A DNA stretch of 64,000 bases from Marinisporobacter sp. (GCA_025210525.1 JAOARP010000053.1:1-64000), one strand, 5' to 3'. Shown: positions 28,735 through 39,288, counted from the stretch's first letter. Numbers and translations are program-made. The notes: generated from the letters alone by a model not told the origin.

Positions 28735-29552
28735 TAGAGAAAATCATAAAAAATGCATTGATAGAAGATATGAATTATGGAGACACTACTACTGATTTAT
28801 TGATTGATGACAGTAGTGTTTCAGAGGCATATATGGTTGCAAAGGAAAGTGGTGTTATAGCAGGTTTATATGTGGCTGAAAGGGTGTTTAAATTATTAGA
28901 TGAAAATATAGTATTTAAAGTACTAAAGAAAGATGGAACCCTTGTAGAAAAAGGAGAAAAAATATCAGAAATCAAAGGAAGTACAAAGAATATATTAAAA
29001 GGAGAAAGACTGGCTTTAAATTTACTGCAAAGAATGTCCGGGATTGCATCAGCATCAAGAAAATATGCAGATCTTGTAAAAAATTATGAAACAAGGATTG
29101 TAGACACGAGAAAGACAACGCCAAATCTTAGGATCTTAGAAAAATATGCAGTTGGAGTAGGGGGCTGTTATAATCATCGATTTAATTTATCTGATGCAGT
29201 AATGATTAAGGATAATCATATCAAGGCAGTAGGAAGTATAAAGACAGCAGTAAGAAAAATAAGAGAAAATATTCCTCATACAACAAAGATTGAAGTAGAG
29301 GTGACTTCTTTAAAGGAATTAGAAGAAGCATTAGATATAGGGGCTGATATTATCATGTTGGATAATATGGATTTAGACAATATGAAAAGAGCCGTTGAGA
29401 TTACAAAGGGAAGAGCGATTCTTGAAGCTTCTGGAAATATTACATTAGAAAGAATAAAGGATATTGCTACAATAGGCGTAGATGTCATTTCTGTAGGAGC
29501 CCTTACGCATTCTGTAAAAGCAATGGATATTAGTTTAATGATGATGGATTAA
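28716..29552 (+). CDS. nadC: Nicotinate-nucleotide pyrophosphorylase (carboxylating)
   Basis: NadC turns quinolinate and PRPP into nicotinate mononucleotide. It is 278 residues with the family signatures ALNLLQRMSGIAS, VDTRKTTPNLRILEKYAV and DAVMIKDNHI. The start is TTG, chosen because GGAGG lies 7 bases upstream and because nothing better exists; it lies inside the end of nadB. The next gene begins 40 bases after its stop with no terminator between, so it is likely in the same transcript. Confidence 0.94.
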   Translation: MYNKFLVEKIIKNALIEDMNYGDTTTDLLIDDSSVSEAYMVAKESGVIAGLYVAERVFKLLDENIVFKVLKKDGTLVEKGEKISEIKGSTKNILKGERLALNLLQRMSGIASASRKYADLVKNYETRIVDTRKTTPNLRILEKYAVGVGGCYNHRFNLSDAVMIKDNHIKAVGSIKTAVRKIRENIPHTTKIEVEVTSLKELEEALDIGADIIMLDNMDLDNMKRAVEITKGRAILEASGNITLERIKDIATIGVDVISVGALTHSVKAMDISLMMMD

Positions 29553-29592
29553 ATTTTGGTAGTGGCTATTTAGAAGAAAAGAGGTGAAACCA

Positions 29593-30630
29593 ATGAAGAA
29601 AAGTGAATTTTCATTTAGAGAATATATCACAAAAGCATTAAATGGCATGGCTTTAGGATTATTTTCTTCTTTGATTATTGGACTTATATTAAAACAAATT
29701 GGAGATTATGCAGGGATCGAAGCTTTGGTGAAGTTTGGTAAAATTGCTCAGTTTGTAATGGGACCCGCTATTGGTGCAGGAGTAGCCTTTAGTGTAGGAG
29801 CTCCGCCACTAGGAGTTTTTGCATCTATCGTTACAGGAGCTATAGGTGCAGGAACTGTTGCTTCAGGAAATGATGGAGCCTTTATTGTGAAAATAGGAGA
29901 GCCTGTAGGTGCTTTTATAGCTTCCTTAATTGGAGCAGAGTTTTCAAAGATGATTACAGGAAAAACAAAGGTGGATATTGTTTTAGTACCAGCAGGAACG
30001 ATTATTATTGGAGGTTTAGCAGGAATCTTTATAGGACCTGTTATGGCATCTGTTATGAAAAGCTTAGGTGGAATTATCAATAGAGCAACAGAGCTTCAGC
30101 CGATTCCTATGGGAATTGTTATTGCAGCTCTTATGGGAATGATTTTAACTCTTCCAATAAGTAGTGCTGCCCTTTCTATATCATTAGGGCTTAGTGGTCT
30201 TGCAGCAGGGGCTTCTGCAGTAGGCTGTGCAACACAAATGATTGGTTTTGCTGTAGCGAGCTACAGAGAAAATGGTGTAGGAGGAGCTATTGCTCAAGGA
30301 CTTGGAACTTCTATGCTACAGGTTCCGAATATCATTAAAAATCCTCTCATATGGGTACCACCAACCTTAGCTAGTGCTATCTTAGGGCCTATTGCGACCT
30401 ATGTATTGAAAATGGAAAACAATAGCATTGGTGCAGGTATGGGGACAAGCGGTCTTGTTGGACAATTTGGAACGATTGCTGCTATGAGTGGCAACCAGTC
30501 GATGACTTTGATTATAGGAAAAATTGCATTGTTACATTTTATCTTACCAGCTGTTTTAACATTGATCATTTCTGAATATATGAGAAAAAAAGGATGGATT
30601 TCTTATGGAGATATGAAATTAAATCCGTAG
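29593..30630 (+). CDS. PTS IIC-like membrane protein in the nad operon
   Basis: A 345-residue polytopic membrane protein of the PTS_EIIC_2 family, which lacks the phosphoryl-transfer domains of true PTS permeases. It is very rich in Gly and Ala (for example GPAIGAGVAFSVGAPPLGVF) with about ten hydrophobic segments. ATG 29593 follows GAGGTG by 6 bases. It sits 40 bases after nadC and before a strong terminator, so it probably belongs to the NiaR-controlled operon. Uptake of a pyridine precursor of NAD is a fair guess; no substrate-binding residue is known to me. Confidence 0.78.
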   Translation: MKKSEFSFREYITKALNGMALGLFSSLIIGLILKQIGDYAGIEALVKFGKIAQFVMGPAIGAGVAFSVGAPPLGVFASIVTGAIGAGTVASGNDGAFIVKIGEPVGAFIASLIGAEFSKMITGKTKVDIVLVPAGTIIIGGLAGIFIGPVMASVMKSLGGIINRATELQPIPMGIVIAALMGMILTLPISSAALSISLGLSGLAAGASAVGCATQMIGFAVASYRENGVGGAIAQGLGTSMLQVPNIIKNPLIWVPPTLASAILGPIATYVLKMENNSIGAGMGTSGLVGQFGTIAAMSGNQSMTLIIGKIALLHFILPAVLTLIISEYMRKKGWISYGDMKLNP

Positions 30631-30645
30631 TTTGAAATATTTTCC

Positions 30646-30694
30646 GCTCAATAGTATAATGAGACTAAGATTATGCTATTGAGCTTATTTTTTT
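30646..30694 (+). terminator. Terminator of the nad operon
   Basis: GCTCAATAGTATAAT and ATTATGCTATTGAGC pair over 15 positions with one mismatch, then TTATTTTTTTG. Confidence 0.88.
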
Positions 30695-30776
30695 GACAGA
30701 AAATAAGCAAAGATGGACATATTATTACTAAGAGAATAAGATTATAATGATGATTATAAGAATAGGGGTGAAGAAT

Positions 30777-33524
30777 TTGAAAAAAGCAAAAGGCACATTT
30801 TTTGGTGTGGCAATAGTAGTTGTTATATTTCTTTTAACTTCCTTTACGACTATTATTAATTTTGTAACAGATTATCAGTGGTTTAAGGAAGTAGGATATG
30901 ACAAAGTTTTTTTAACAAAGCTAATGACTCAATTTAAAATTGGAATACCTATTTTTATTGTACTTACCTTGCTTATTCATTTTTATCTATTATCTATTAA
31001 GAAAAATTACAATAAAAAAATTGATACAGCCCATAATAGAATAAGTGAAAAAGGAATCAATCGGATTGCATTAGGAATTTCAGTTATAGTATCCTTTTTG
31101 GCAACTATGAGTGTAACAAGTAATCTTTGGTTTGAAATATTAAGGTTTTTCAATGCAACAGATTTTAATATTTCTGATCCTATATTTAAAAACGATGTAG
31201 CTTTTTATATGTTTAAGCTTCCTTTATTAGAACAAATTTATTATTTGTTCATGAGCTTTATTGTTTTTTTAGTGATTGTTACAGTTATTTTTTATATGAT
31301 TTTGATGAGTGTCAAAAGACCTACTTTATTTGATGTAAATCATGACCCAGAAGATAATGTTAGAAGAATTCATCCGAACATGAATATGAATAATGGGAAG
31401 CAATTATTAAATATTGCATTAGGGCAGTTGACTGTTTTAGGTGTTACATTCTTTGTGATTTTAGGACTTGGGTACATACTTAAAACATATGACTTATTGT
31501 ATTCGCCTCGTGGAGTAGCTTATGGAGCAAGCTTTACAGATATTCATGTAACTTTATGGGTGTATAGAATAAAAATTGTATTATCTATTGTTTCAGCCAT
31601 TGTCTTAATGGTAGGTGCAAAAAGAAAGCAATTAAAATTAGTTCTTACAGGACCTGTAATCATGATTGTATTATCTATAGTAGGAAATGCTGCTGCTTTA
31701 GGGGTACAGAATTTTATTGTAGCTCCTGATGAAATTTCTAAGGAAAGAACTTATTTAGATCATAATATAAACTATACTAAAATGGCTTATGGACTAGATG
31801 AAATAGAAGAAAAGGATTTTCCTGCAACAAAGGATTTAACAAGGGAAGATTTAGAAAAGAATATAGAGACCGTGAAAAATATTCGCATCAATGATTATCG
31901 TCCTACAAAGCAGTTTTATAATCAAAGTCAAGGGATTCGACTTTATTATCAATTCCATGATGTAGATATTGATAGATATACTATTGGAGGACAGTTGACT
32001 CAAGTATTTTTATCAGGAAGGGAGATTAACGAAGAAAAAATCAATGAACAATGGATCAATCAGCATTTAAAGTATACTCATGGGTATGGACTTGCATTAT
32101 CACCGGTGAATGCTATTACGAGTCAGGGACAGCCTGATCTTTTGATAAAAAATATTCCACCAAAATCAGATATAAAGGATATAGAGATAAAATATCCACA
32201 AATTTATTTTGGAGAACTTACCAACAATTATGTGATTACTAACACAAAGGAAAAGGAATTTGACTATCCAAGTGGAGGACAAAATGAAGAAACGACTTAT
32301 GAAGGAAATGCAGGAATCCACTTAGGAGGAATGAATAAGCTTTTATATGCTATTAAGGAAAAAAGCTCGAAGATATTAATATCTGGAAATATTACGAAGG
32401 ATAGTAAAATTTTAATCTATAGAAATATCAAAGAAAGAGCACAGAAGATTGCACCCTTTATATACTACGATGAAGATCCGTATCTTGTAATCAATGAAGG
32501 AAAATTATATTGGATGTTAGATGGTTATACTATTAGCGATAATTTTCCTTATGCAAAGCCTTTTGGAGAGGGACGTGCTAATTATATCAGAAACTCTGTA
32601 AAGGTAGTAGTAGATGCTTATAATGGAGATATTACTTATTATGTATCAGATGAAAAAGATCCTGTGATAAAAACCATGGCAAAAATTTTCCCTCAGTTAT
32701 TCACAGGTATGGATAAAATGCCTGAAGGAATAAAAGAACATATAAGATATCCACAAACTTTATTTGATATACAGGCAAATGTGTATAAAGTCTATCATAT
32801 GACAGATACAGATGTATTTTATCAACAGGAAGATTTGTGGGATATTGCTCATGAGATTTATGAACAAGAAAAACAAGTGATGGAATCAAATTATTTCATT
32901 ATGAAATTACCAGAAGAAGAAAAGGAAGAATTTTTACTTTCTATTCCATATACACCAAAAAACAAGCCAAATATGACAGCTCTTTTCATGGCAAGGAATG
33001 ATGGAGAAAACTATGGAAAGCTTATTATTTACAAAATGCCAAAGCAAAAGAATGTATATGGACCAATGCAGGTAGAATCTAAGATTGATCAGGATACAAC
33101 GATTTCTAAGGAATTTTCTCTTTGGGGACAAAAGGGATCTAGTTATATTCGAGGAAATCTATTGACTATACCGATAGAAAATTCACTCCTTTATGTAGAA
33201 ACCATCTATTTAAAGGCAGATAATGAAAACAGCTTGCCAGAAGTAAAAAGAGTAGTTGTAGCTTATGGAGATCGAATCGCTTATGAAGAAACCTTAGAAA
33301 AGGCACTAGATAAATTATTTGGAGGTGCTAAAAAACCAGAAGTAACTATTCCAGAACAAGATACAGAAGATCTAAATATAAAACAAATGATACAAAAAGC
33401 TAATGAAATATTCATAAAAGCACAAGAATCTCAAAAAAATGGAGATTGGGCGAACTATGGAAAATACTTAGATGAATTGAAGGTATTATTAGAAAGATTA
33501 AACAAAATGGAAAATATAGAATAA
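30777..33524 (+). CDS. UPF0182 family membrane protein
   Basis: A large membrane protein of the UPF0182 family, found in many Clostridia, actinobacteria and cyanobacteria, of unknown function. The first ~320 residues hold about seven hydrophobic helices. The remaining ~600 are a soluble, probably extracytoplasmic domain with the family sequences DNINYTKMAYGLDEI-like (here DHNINYTKMAYGLDEIE), DPYLVINEGKLYWMLDGYT and GSSYIRGNLLTIPIENSLLY. The C-terminal tail is a predicted helical pair. I prefer TTG 30777, 6 bases after AGGGGTG, giving 915 residues; an in-frame ATG at 30747 would give 925 but has no good ribosome site. Confidence 0.87.
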   Translation: MKKAKGTFFGVAIVVVIFLLTSFTTIINFVTDYQWFKEVGYDKVFLTKLMTQFKIGIPIFIVLTLLIHFYLLSIKKNYNKKIDTAHNRISEKGINRIALGISVIVSFLATMSVTSNLWFEILRFFNATDFNISDPIFKNDVAFYMFKLPLLEQIYYLFMSFIVFLVIVTVIFYMILMSVKRPTLFDVNHDPEDNVRRIHPNMNMNNGKQLLNIALGQLTVLGVTFFVILGLGYILKTYDLLYSPRGVAYGASFTDIHVTLWVYRIKIVLSIVSAIVLMVGAKRKQLKLVLTGPVIMIVLSIVGNAAALGVQNFIVAPDEISKERTYLDHNINYTKMAYGLDEIEEKDFPATKDLTREDLEKNIETVKNIRINDYRPTKQFYNQSQGIRLYYQFHDVDIDRYTIGGQLTQVFLSGREINEEKINEQWINQHLKYTHGYGLALSPVNAITSQGQPDLLIKNIPPKSDIKDIEIKYPQIYFGELTNNYVITNTKEKEFDYPSGGQNEETTYEGNAGIHLGGMNKLLYAIKEKSSKILISGNITKDSKILIYRNIKERAQKIAPFIYYDEDPYLVINEGKLYWMLDGYTISDNFPYAKPFGEGRANYIRNSVKVVVDAYNGDITYYVSDEKDPVIKTMAKIFPQLFTGMDKMPEGIKEHIRYPQTLFDIQANVYKVYHMTDTDVFYQQEDLWDIAHEIYEQEKQVMESNYFIMKLPEEEKEEFLLSIPYTPKNKPNMTALFMARNDGENYGKLIIYKMPKQKNVYGPMQVESKIDQDTTISKEFSLWGQKGSSYIRGNLLTIPIENSLLYVETIYLKADNENSLPEVKRVVVAYGDRIAYEETLEKALDKLFGGAKKPEVTIPEQDTEDLNIKQMIQKANEIFIKAQESQKNGDWANYGKYLDELKVLLERLNKMENIE

Positions 33525-33526
33525 TA

Positions 33527-33556
33527 AAAGGGAATCTCATGTTGAGATTCCCTTTT
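33527..33556. terminator. Bidirectional terminator between convergent genes
   Basis: AAAGGGAATCTCA, loop TGT, TGAGATTCCCTTT: a perfect 13-bp stem with T-runs on both strands, serving both the UPF0182 gene and the site-2 protease gene. Confidence 0.9.
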
Positions 33557-34188
33557 TAGACGCCTAAAAGATTTCTTAAAAATAAATAGACCATTGAAAT
33601 AGGAAGACTAATGATTTTGCCTATTATACGGGTAAAGACTAATAATAAAAGGATGAATCTTCCTTTTGTATAAATTTCATAATAAATCGGTTTATCTTTT
33701 AATCCGATTAGACCAAAGAAAATATGTGAACCATCTAGTGGTGGTATAGGTAATAGATTAAATACAAATAAAACAATATTAATCCATACAGTATAATCAA
33801 ATACTTCCATGATTGTTCCATAAAGGTCATTTGGCAAAAGTGTAATAGGAGCTTCATATAGTATTTTCATGAGTGTAAGGAAGAATAAAGCAATCAATAG
33901 GTTCATCATAGGACCTGCAAAGGATACTAAAAGATCATCCCTTTTTCTATTTCTAAAGTTTAGTTCATTTACTTGAACAGGTCTTGCCCAACCGAAACCA
34001 GCAAGGATGATAGCAAGGAAACCTAAAGGATCAAGGTGAACAGTAGGATTTAGTGATAATCGGCCTTGAAGCTTTGGTGTATCATCTCCCATCCAAACGG
34101 CTACCTGAGCATGCGCATATTCATGTAAGGAGAGACCGATAATGATTCCTGGAAGTGTTAAAAGTATTTCTCTTATGTCGATATTCAT
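33556..34188 (-). CDS. Site-2 protease family zinc metalloprotease (M50)
   Basis: A 210-residue integral membrane protease of the short M50 group. The zinc motif HEYAHA is at about residues 23-28 in the first membrane segment, the FAGPMMNLLIALFF segment is near 90, and the third zinc ligand region NLLPIPPLDGSHI is near 145. There are about five hydrophobic helices and no PDZ or CBS domain. Such enzymes cut membrane proteins within the bilayer; the substrate is unknown. AAGGAGGAAATT precedes the ATG. The lipoprotein gene upstream on the same strand may share its transcript. Confidence 0.9.
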   Translation of the reverse strand: MNIDIREILLTLPGIIIGLSLHEYAHAQVAVWMGDDTPKLQGRLSLNPTVHLDPLGFLAIILAGFGWARPVQVNELNFRNRKRDDLLVSFAGPMMNLLIALFFLTLMKILYEAPITLLPNDLYGTIMEVFDYTVWINIVLFVFNLLPIPPLDGSHIFFGLIGLKDKPIYYEIYTKGRFILLLLVFTRIIGKIISLPISMVYLFLRNLLGV

Positions 34189-34254
34189 GAATTTCCTCCT
34201 TCTTAGTAAAAAGTCTACGTTTATTTTATAATAAATTCATGAATTAGGAAATAC

Positions 34255-35040
34255 TTAACTTGAGAAATGATTTTTATATTGGTCATATTTTTTATTTACA
34301 ATAATATGAGATTCTTTTAGTTGATTTTTTATATATCGATCAAGCTGATAGGTACCTAATTCTTTTGTTAGTTTTTGTAGAATTAATTCTTTTTTTATTT
34401 TTTGAAGTTCATAAGAATGATAGTCATCTTCTGTATCTAAATGAAAAAGTTCTTTTTCTTTTGATAGGCGAAAGGTATGAAAATATTCATAGTAGATATT
34501 TGTAGTTATTTTTTCTTGATTGCTTAATAAATAATCTTTGTATGAAGCTTGAATTTCCTTTTCAGTTGGAACAAGAGATCTATTCTTTGCTTCTTGCATG
34601 AGCATTAAATCTTTTAAAACTTCTTCAAAAGCAGTAATAACATTATCTTGTTTATCTAATATTTGCCCATAATGATCAATCTCTTTTAATAGAAAATATT
34701 TTAAAGTTTCTATGTCTTCATAGTCTTCTAAAGAAGAAATAAAATTTTTTGCTTCTTCAAGCTTTTGTTCTTTTAATAAATGAATGATATGATCAATCAA
34801 GTCGCGCCTTAAATGAAGAAGTTCGAGATTTCGATAGATATTGTTTTGAAAACCATTATATTCATATAAAGCTTTTTCTAATTGGAATGTTGCTAATTTT
34901 TCTTTTACTTTTTCTACCGTAATGGCATCACCATTTACAATAGCGATTTCATTGGGATTTAAATTTTTATGCTCTACACAAGCAGTAAGAATCACAGCAA
35001 GAGTTAAAATAATTACCATGAATAAAGGAAATTTTTTCAT
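34255..35040 (-). CDS. Lipoprotein with SurA_N-like segment
   Basis: A 261-residue predicted lipoprotein. A signal peptide (MKKFPLFMVIILTLAVILTAC) has the lipobox LTAC with Cys at residue 21. After it, EIAIVNGDAITVEKVKEKLATF resembles the N-terminal chaperone segment of SurA/PrsA proteins. No parvulin (PPIase) domain follows; the rest is mainly charged helix. It could be a secretion chaperone remnant or a separate helical lipoprotein. Function unknown. GGTGATATC-like sequence precedes the ATG, a weak ribosome site. Confidence 0.72.
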   Translation of the reverse strand: MKKFPLFMVIILTLAVILTACVEHKNLNPNEIAIVNGDAITVEKVKEKLATFQLEKALYEYNGFQNNIYRNLELLHLRRDLIDHIIHLLKEQKLEEAKNFISSLEDYEDIETLKYFLLKEIDHYGQILDKQDNVITAFEEVLKDLMLMQEAKNRSLVPTEKEIQASYKDYLLSNQEKITTNIYYEYFHTFRLSKEKELFHLDTEDDYHSYELQKIKKELILQKLTKELGTYQLDRYIKNQLKESHIIVNKKYDQYKNHFSS

Positions 35041-35170
35041 TAGATATCACCTCTATAGGGTATATACCCCAGAATTTTATTAATAATTAGACGGAAAACA
35101 ATTAAAAAAAGTTTCTAAAGCTTAATTATTTTTTTAGTGTACTGTTATATGTATAAAACGTATAAAAATA

Positions 35171-35204
35171 GAACAAAAGATCGTTTCATAAAGATCTTTT
35201 GTTC
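35171..35204 (-). terminator. Terminator after the 63-residue gene
   Basis: GAACAAAAGATC and GATCTTTTGTTC, a perfect 12-bp stem with a 10-nt loop. On the minus strand it is followed by TATTTTTATA. Confidence 0.7.
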
Positions 35205-35243
35205 TTGATAGACTATATGAAAGCTATAAAATGATAAAAATAG

Positions 35244-35435
35244 TTAATTATTTCTCAATAATTTTAATTCTTCTATAGACATAGCATCTAAATTTTTTGC
35301 CATTCTAGAAAATTCAGTTCGGTCAATGAATCCCTTTGAAATAAGAATTTCTATAAGTGTAGCCATTGCTAAGGTGTTTCTATAATCTACTTCCTTTAAA
35401 TCTCCTATTTGTGCGTATAAATCAATATCGTACAT
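35244..35435 (-). CDS. Small acidic protein of unknown function (63 residues)
   Basis: A short gene whose real start I place at ATG 35435, 8 bases after GGGGGG on the minus strand; the longer open frame upstream has no translation signal. The product is MYDIDLYAQIGDLKEVDYRN at its start and helical throughout, ending MSIEELKLLRNN. I recognise no named family, though it resembles short helical regulatory or spore-related proteins of Clostridia. It is divergent from the unknown gene at 35583. Confidence 0.6.
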   Translation of the reverse strand: MYDIDLYAQIGDLKEVDYRNTLAMATLIEILISKGFIDRTEFSRMAKNLDAMSIEELKLLRNN

Positions 35436-35582
35436 AATCATTTCCCCCCATGAATATTTATTGTATCTATAAGTATTAACTGTTATGAAGAAAAATATAC
35501 ATAAAATAGCATTGCATATTATGAACATTGGACAAATATAATTCATAGTATAAAGATCATGAAAGCTAGGGAGGGAAAAAAT

Positions 35583-36080
35583 ATGGAACATGCTGAATTG
35601 ACTCCATGTAGATATTTTTTTAAGCTGACGAAGTATTTTCTAAAATCCCTTGTAGCCTATTGTTTGAAAAGGGACGAGGAACTTGAAAAAATATATTATC
35701 ATACAATGGATATACATACAGAATATATTGAGAAATATTATAATGGAAAGGAGAAGGAAGAAAGCTTTAAAGAAAGAATTTACGAATTATTAGATTTAAT
35801 TGTTTTAAGAGAACAAACAGATATCCTAGAAATAAAAGGGGATACCTATAGAGGATTAAAGCTAAGAGAAAATATTATTCACAATATGTATGTAGAACTA
35901 TGGTTGATAAAGAAAAGCTTATGCTTATATATATATGAAAAAGCTGGGAAGCATCAAAGGTTAATACCTTTTCGTATTGATTTTCCGTACCTTTTGCGAT
36001 TAGATCAAGTATATTATTCTTTAAGGAACAAAAGGGTTCCTGGACTTTTAAGTTTTTTATATAAGAGCAAACAGGAGTAG
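35583..36080 (+). CDS. Unknown helical protein (165 residues)
   Basis: The start is ATG 35583 behind AGGGAGGG; an upstream ATG in frame lacks a site. The product is rich in Tyr, Lys and Glu (EKIYYHTMDIHTEYIEKYYN), predicted mostly alpha-helical, with no signal peptide, membrane helix or Cys pair that I can interpret. I recognise no family. It lies between a divergent 63-residue gene and the serS leader, with no terminator signal of its own. Confidence 0.6.
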   Translation: MEHAELTPCRYFFKLTKYFLKSLVAYCLKRDEELEKIYYHTMDIHTEYIEKYYNGKEKEESFKERIYELLDLIVLREQTDILEIKGDTYRGLKLRENIIHNMYVELWLIKKSLCLYIYEKAGKHQRLIPFRIDFPYLLRLDQVYYSLRNKRVPGLLSFLYKSKQE

Positions 36081-36124
36081 TAGAAAGGGAAGATAAAAAG
36101 AAAATGAATAAAAGGACAAAAATA

Positions 36125-36153
36125 TTGAAAAACTAGGTGTAATATGTTAAAAT
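36125..36153 (+). promoter_or_regulatory. Promoter of serS
   Basis: TTGAAA at 36125-36130, a 17-nt spacer and TAAAAT at 36148-36153. The predicted start near 36160 lies at the 5' end of the T-box leader. Confidence 0.65.
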
Positions 36154-36161
36154 ATCCTAAA

Positions 36162-37706
<1,545 letters not shown>

Positions 37707-37721
37707 ATGATGCTTAAAAAT

Positions 37722-37755
37722 ATTAAGAGAGGTTCTTAGGAACCTCTCTTAATAT
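37722..37755. terminator. Terminator between serS and the convergent 202-residue gene
   Basis: ATTAAGAGAGGTTC, loop TTAG, GAACCTCTCTTAAT: a perfect 14-bp stem, with ATTTTTA on the plus strand. Confidence 0.88.
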
Positions 37756-37767
37756 TTTTACATAAAT

Positions 37768-38376
37768 TTAGAAGAAAGCTACAATTTTATCTCCATAGAT
37801 AAATGTGATTATGCCACCAGCAGCTTTAAGGGCAATCATATTTTCAAAGTCATAAACAACTTCACCTGAATGAGTTTTTCCATCTGTAGTGTGAATAGTT
37901 ATGTTAGCTCCCTTAAAATTCTTTTTAATCATATCAACGATAGGGATTTCTGGTGGAGTTGCACGATCCTTTACTATTTCTTTTAAAAGATTTTTTAGAA
38001 GAGAAATCTCTTTAGAATTAAATTGAATATTATTGTCATCATTAAGGGGATGAACATTTTGTTTTACATTAGATACATCAACATTATCTTCACTTTCCAC
38101 ACTATATTTTTCATCAGGGAGATTTTCTTTGATATAGATTGTTTCTTTAAACTTTGGAGGAGGTTGTGAATCTATTTTTGTATTATGTTGCGTAGGCATC
38201 CTTTCACCTTCTTTTTTGGATGATTTTTCTTCACTAACCGTATTAAAATTAGGAGGATTTATAATACCTTGATGATGTGATGGATAGGCAGATTTGTTTG
38301 AAGGAGGAAAAAGAAACTGGATGCTATTTCTATAAACATAGTAGGTTTTACCAGAGTATTTGGATTTTTTCTTCAT
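37768..38376 (-). CDS. Probable spore-surface protein with C-terminal Sm-like/DUF2642-like module
   Basis: A 202-residue protein, start taken at ATG 38376 because AAAAAAGGG lies 9 bases upstream (the ATG 9 bases further out touches that site). The N-terminal ~130 residues are low-complexity, rich in Pro, Asn, Lys and Gln, without structure I recognise. The last ~50 residues (from FKGANITIHTTDGKTHSGEV to GDKIVAFF) align with the two 56-residue proteins encoded just upstream on the same strand. With cotS nearby this suggests a coat or spore-surface role. That is inference; the module resembles DUF2642/Sm-like small barrels by pattern only. Confidence 0.6.
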   Translation of the reverse strand: MKKKSKYSGKTYYVYRNSIQFLFPPSNKSAYPSHHQGIINPPNFNTVSEEKSSKKEGERMPTQHNTKIDSQPPPKFKETIYIKENLPDEKYSVESEDNVDVSNVKQNVHPLNDDNNIQFNSKEISLLKNLLKEIVKDRATPPEIPIVDMIKKNFKGANITIHTTDGKTHSGEVVYDFENMIALKAAGGIITFIYGDKIVAFF

Positions 38377-38486
38377 AATTTTCATCCCTTTTTTATATTA
38401 GGTGAATTCTATAGTAATATTATATTTTCATAGGGGATAAAATGTGCTTTTGTATATTTTATTTAAAGTATGAAAAGGTATGTAAA

Positions 38487-38518
38487 GATTGGATATGGGA
38501 AGATTTCCATATCCAATC
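38487..38518 (-). terminator. Terminator after the first 56-residue gene
   Basis: GATTGGATATGG, 8-nt loop, CCATATCCAATC: a perfect 12-bp stem just downstream (minus strand) of the stop codon at 38529. Confidence 0.75.
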
Positions 38519-38528
38519 GAATTGTTTA

Positions 38529-38699
38529 TTATGCTGGAACATAAGATACGATTTGATCTGTTGCAATAGTTGTAAGTGCACCAACAACATTAAGAATAGT
38601 CCAATTAGCATCAGTACTTACTAATTCACCAGTAATAGCAGCGCCAGCTGTAGGTTGAACAGTTATATTGCATCCTTGAAAATCATTTAATGGGGGCAT
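38529..38699 (-). CDS. 56-residue Sm-like/DUF2642-like small protein A
   Basis: A complete small gene with a strong ribosome site (AGAAAGGAGGT, 7-8 bases before ATG on the minus strand). The product begins MPPLNDFQGCNITVQPTAG and ends ATDQIVSYVPA, alternating in a way that suggests a small beta barrel. It is a close paralogue of the gene at 38898: the two share MPPL, QGCN, AAITGELVSTDANWTI and TTIATDQIVSYV. It has one Cys. Its promoter-like upstream repeat is also shared. Probably a spore-surface or coat-associated protein, given the neighbours. Confidence 0.72.
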   Translation of the reverse strand: MPPLNDFQGCNITVQPTAGAAITGELVSTDANWTILNVVGALTTIATDQIVSYVPA

Positions 38700-38758
38700 T
38701 AAAAGACCTCCTTTCTGAGTATTGAATATCAGTGAAAATCTTTTGTTTTTTATTTGTC

Positions 38759-38800
38759 CTAATACATACTATTTATTGTCCAGTAAAAAGGTTACACATC
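38759..38800 (-). repeat. Promoter-like repeat, copy 1
   Basis: On the minus strand: AACC, then TTTACT (38782-38787), a 17-nt spacer and TATTAG (38759-38764), followed by GACAAA. Copies at 39175 and 39289 share AACCTTTT, an AATAAATAnTATnTA core and the 17-nt spacing. It lies about 60 bases before the 38699 start. Confidence 0.6.
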
Positions 38801-38853
38801 AAAGAAAAAATATTATATTTTCATAAGGATCTTCTCTTTAAAAGTAGGAATAG

Positions 38854-38888
38854 GGCTTTGATATAGATATATTTTCTATATCAAAGCC
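38854..38888 (-). terminator. Terminator after the second 56-residue gene
   Basis: GGCTTTGATATAG, 9-nt loop, CTATATCAAAGCC: a perfect 13-bp stem just downstream (minus strand) of the stop at 38898. Confidence 0.78.
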
Positions 38889-38897
38889 AGCTTTTTA

Positions 38898-39068
38898 TTA
38901 TGCTAGAACGTAGGATACGATTTGATCTGTTGCAATAGTTGTGAGTGTACCAGAAGCATTGATAATAGTCCAATTAGCATCAGTACTTACTAATTCACCA
39001 GTAATAGCAGCACCAGCTACAGGTGTTATAATCATGTTACATCCTTGAAGATTGCTTAGTGGGGGCAT
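38898..39068 (-). CDS. 56-residue Sm-like/DUF2642-like small protein B
   Basis: Start at ATG 39068, 7-8 bases after GAAAGGAGGT on the minus strand; the longer upstream frame has no site. The product starts MPPLSNLQGCNMIITPVAG and ends ATDQIVSYVLA. Same length as protein A, with about a dozen differences. The conserved G-E-L-V, N-W-T-I and D-Q-I-V positions match the C-terminal module of the 202-residue protein downstream. Each small gene has its own promoter-like repeat and its own terminator, so the pair arose by tandem duplication of the whole unit. Confidence 0.74.
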   Translation of the reverse strand: MPPLSNLQGCNMIITPVAGAAITGELVSTDANWTIINASGTLTTIATDQIVSYVLA

Positions 39069-39174
39069 TAAAAAACCTCCTTTCAGATTAGGAATATCAG
39101 TAAAAATCTTTTGCATTTTAAAATAAAATGATCTCCGGAGAAACTTTCTTTTGTATGTACATGCTTTACTTGTC

Positions 39175-39216
39175 TTAATATATAATATTTATTTGCGGTT
39201 AAAAGGGTTACAGTTA
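39175..39216 (-). repeat. Promoter-like repeat, copy 2
   Basis: Minus strand: TTTAAC at 39198-39203, 17-nt spacer, TATTAA at 39175-39180, with upstream CTAACTGTAACCC shared with copies 1 and 3. It would give a leader of about 100 bases for protein B. Confidence 0.58.
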
Positions 39217-39288
39217 GGAAAAAATATTATCTTCACTTGATCATTGAATCTAAATGCACCTTTTAGTAGAGGATACTATTTCCTTGTC

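Noticed and set aside
38442-38624. Plus-strand 60-codon ORF
   Set aside because: It is the reverse of the small-protein gene and its terminator, with no ribosome site.
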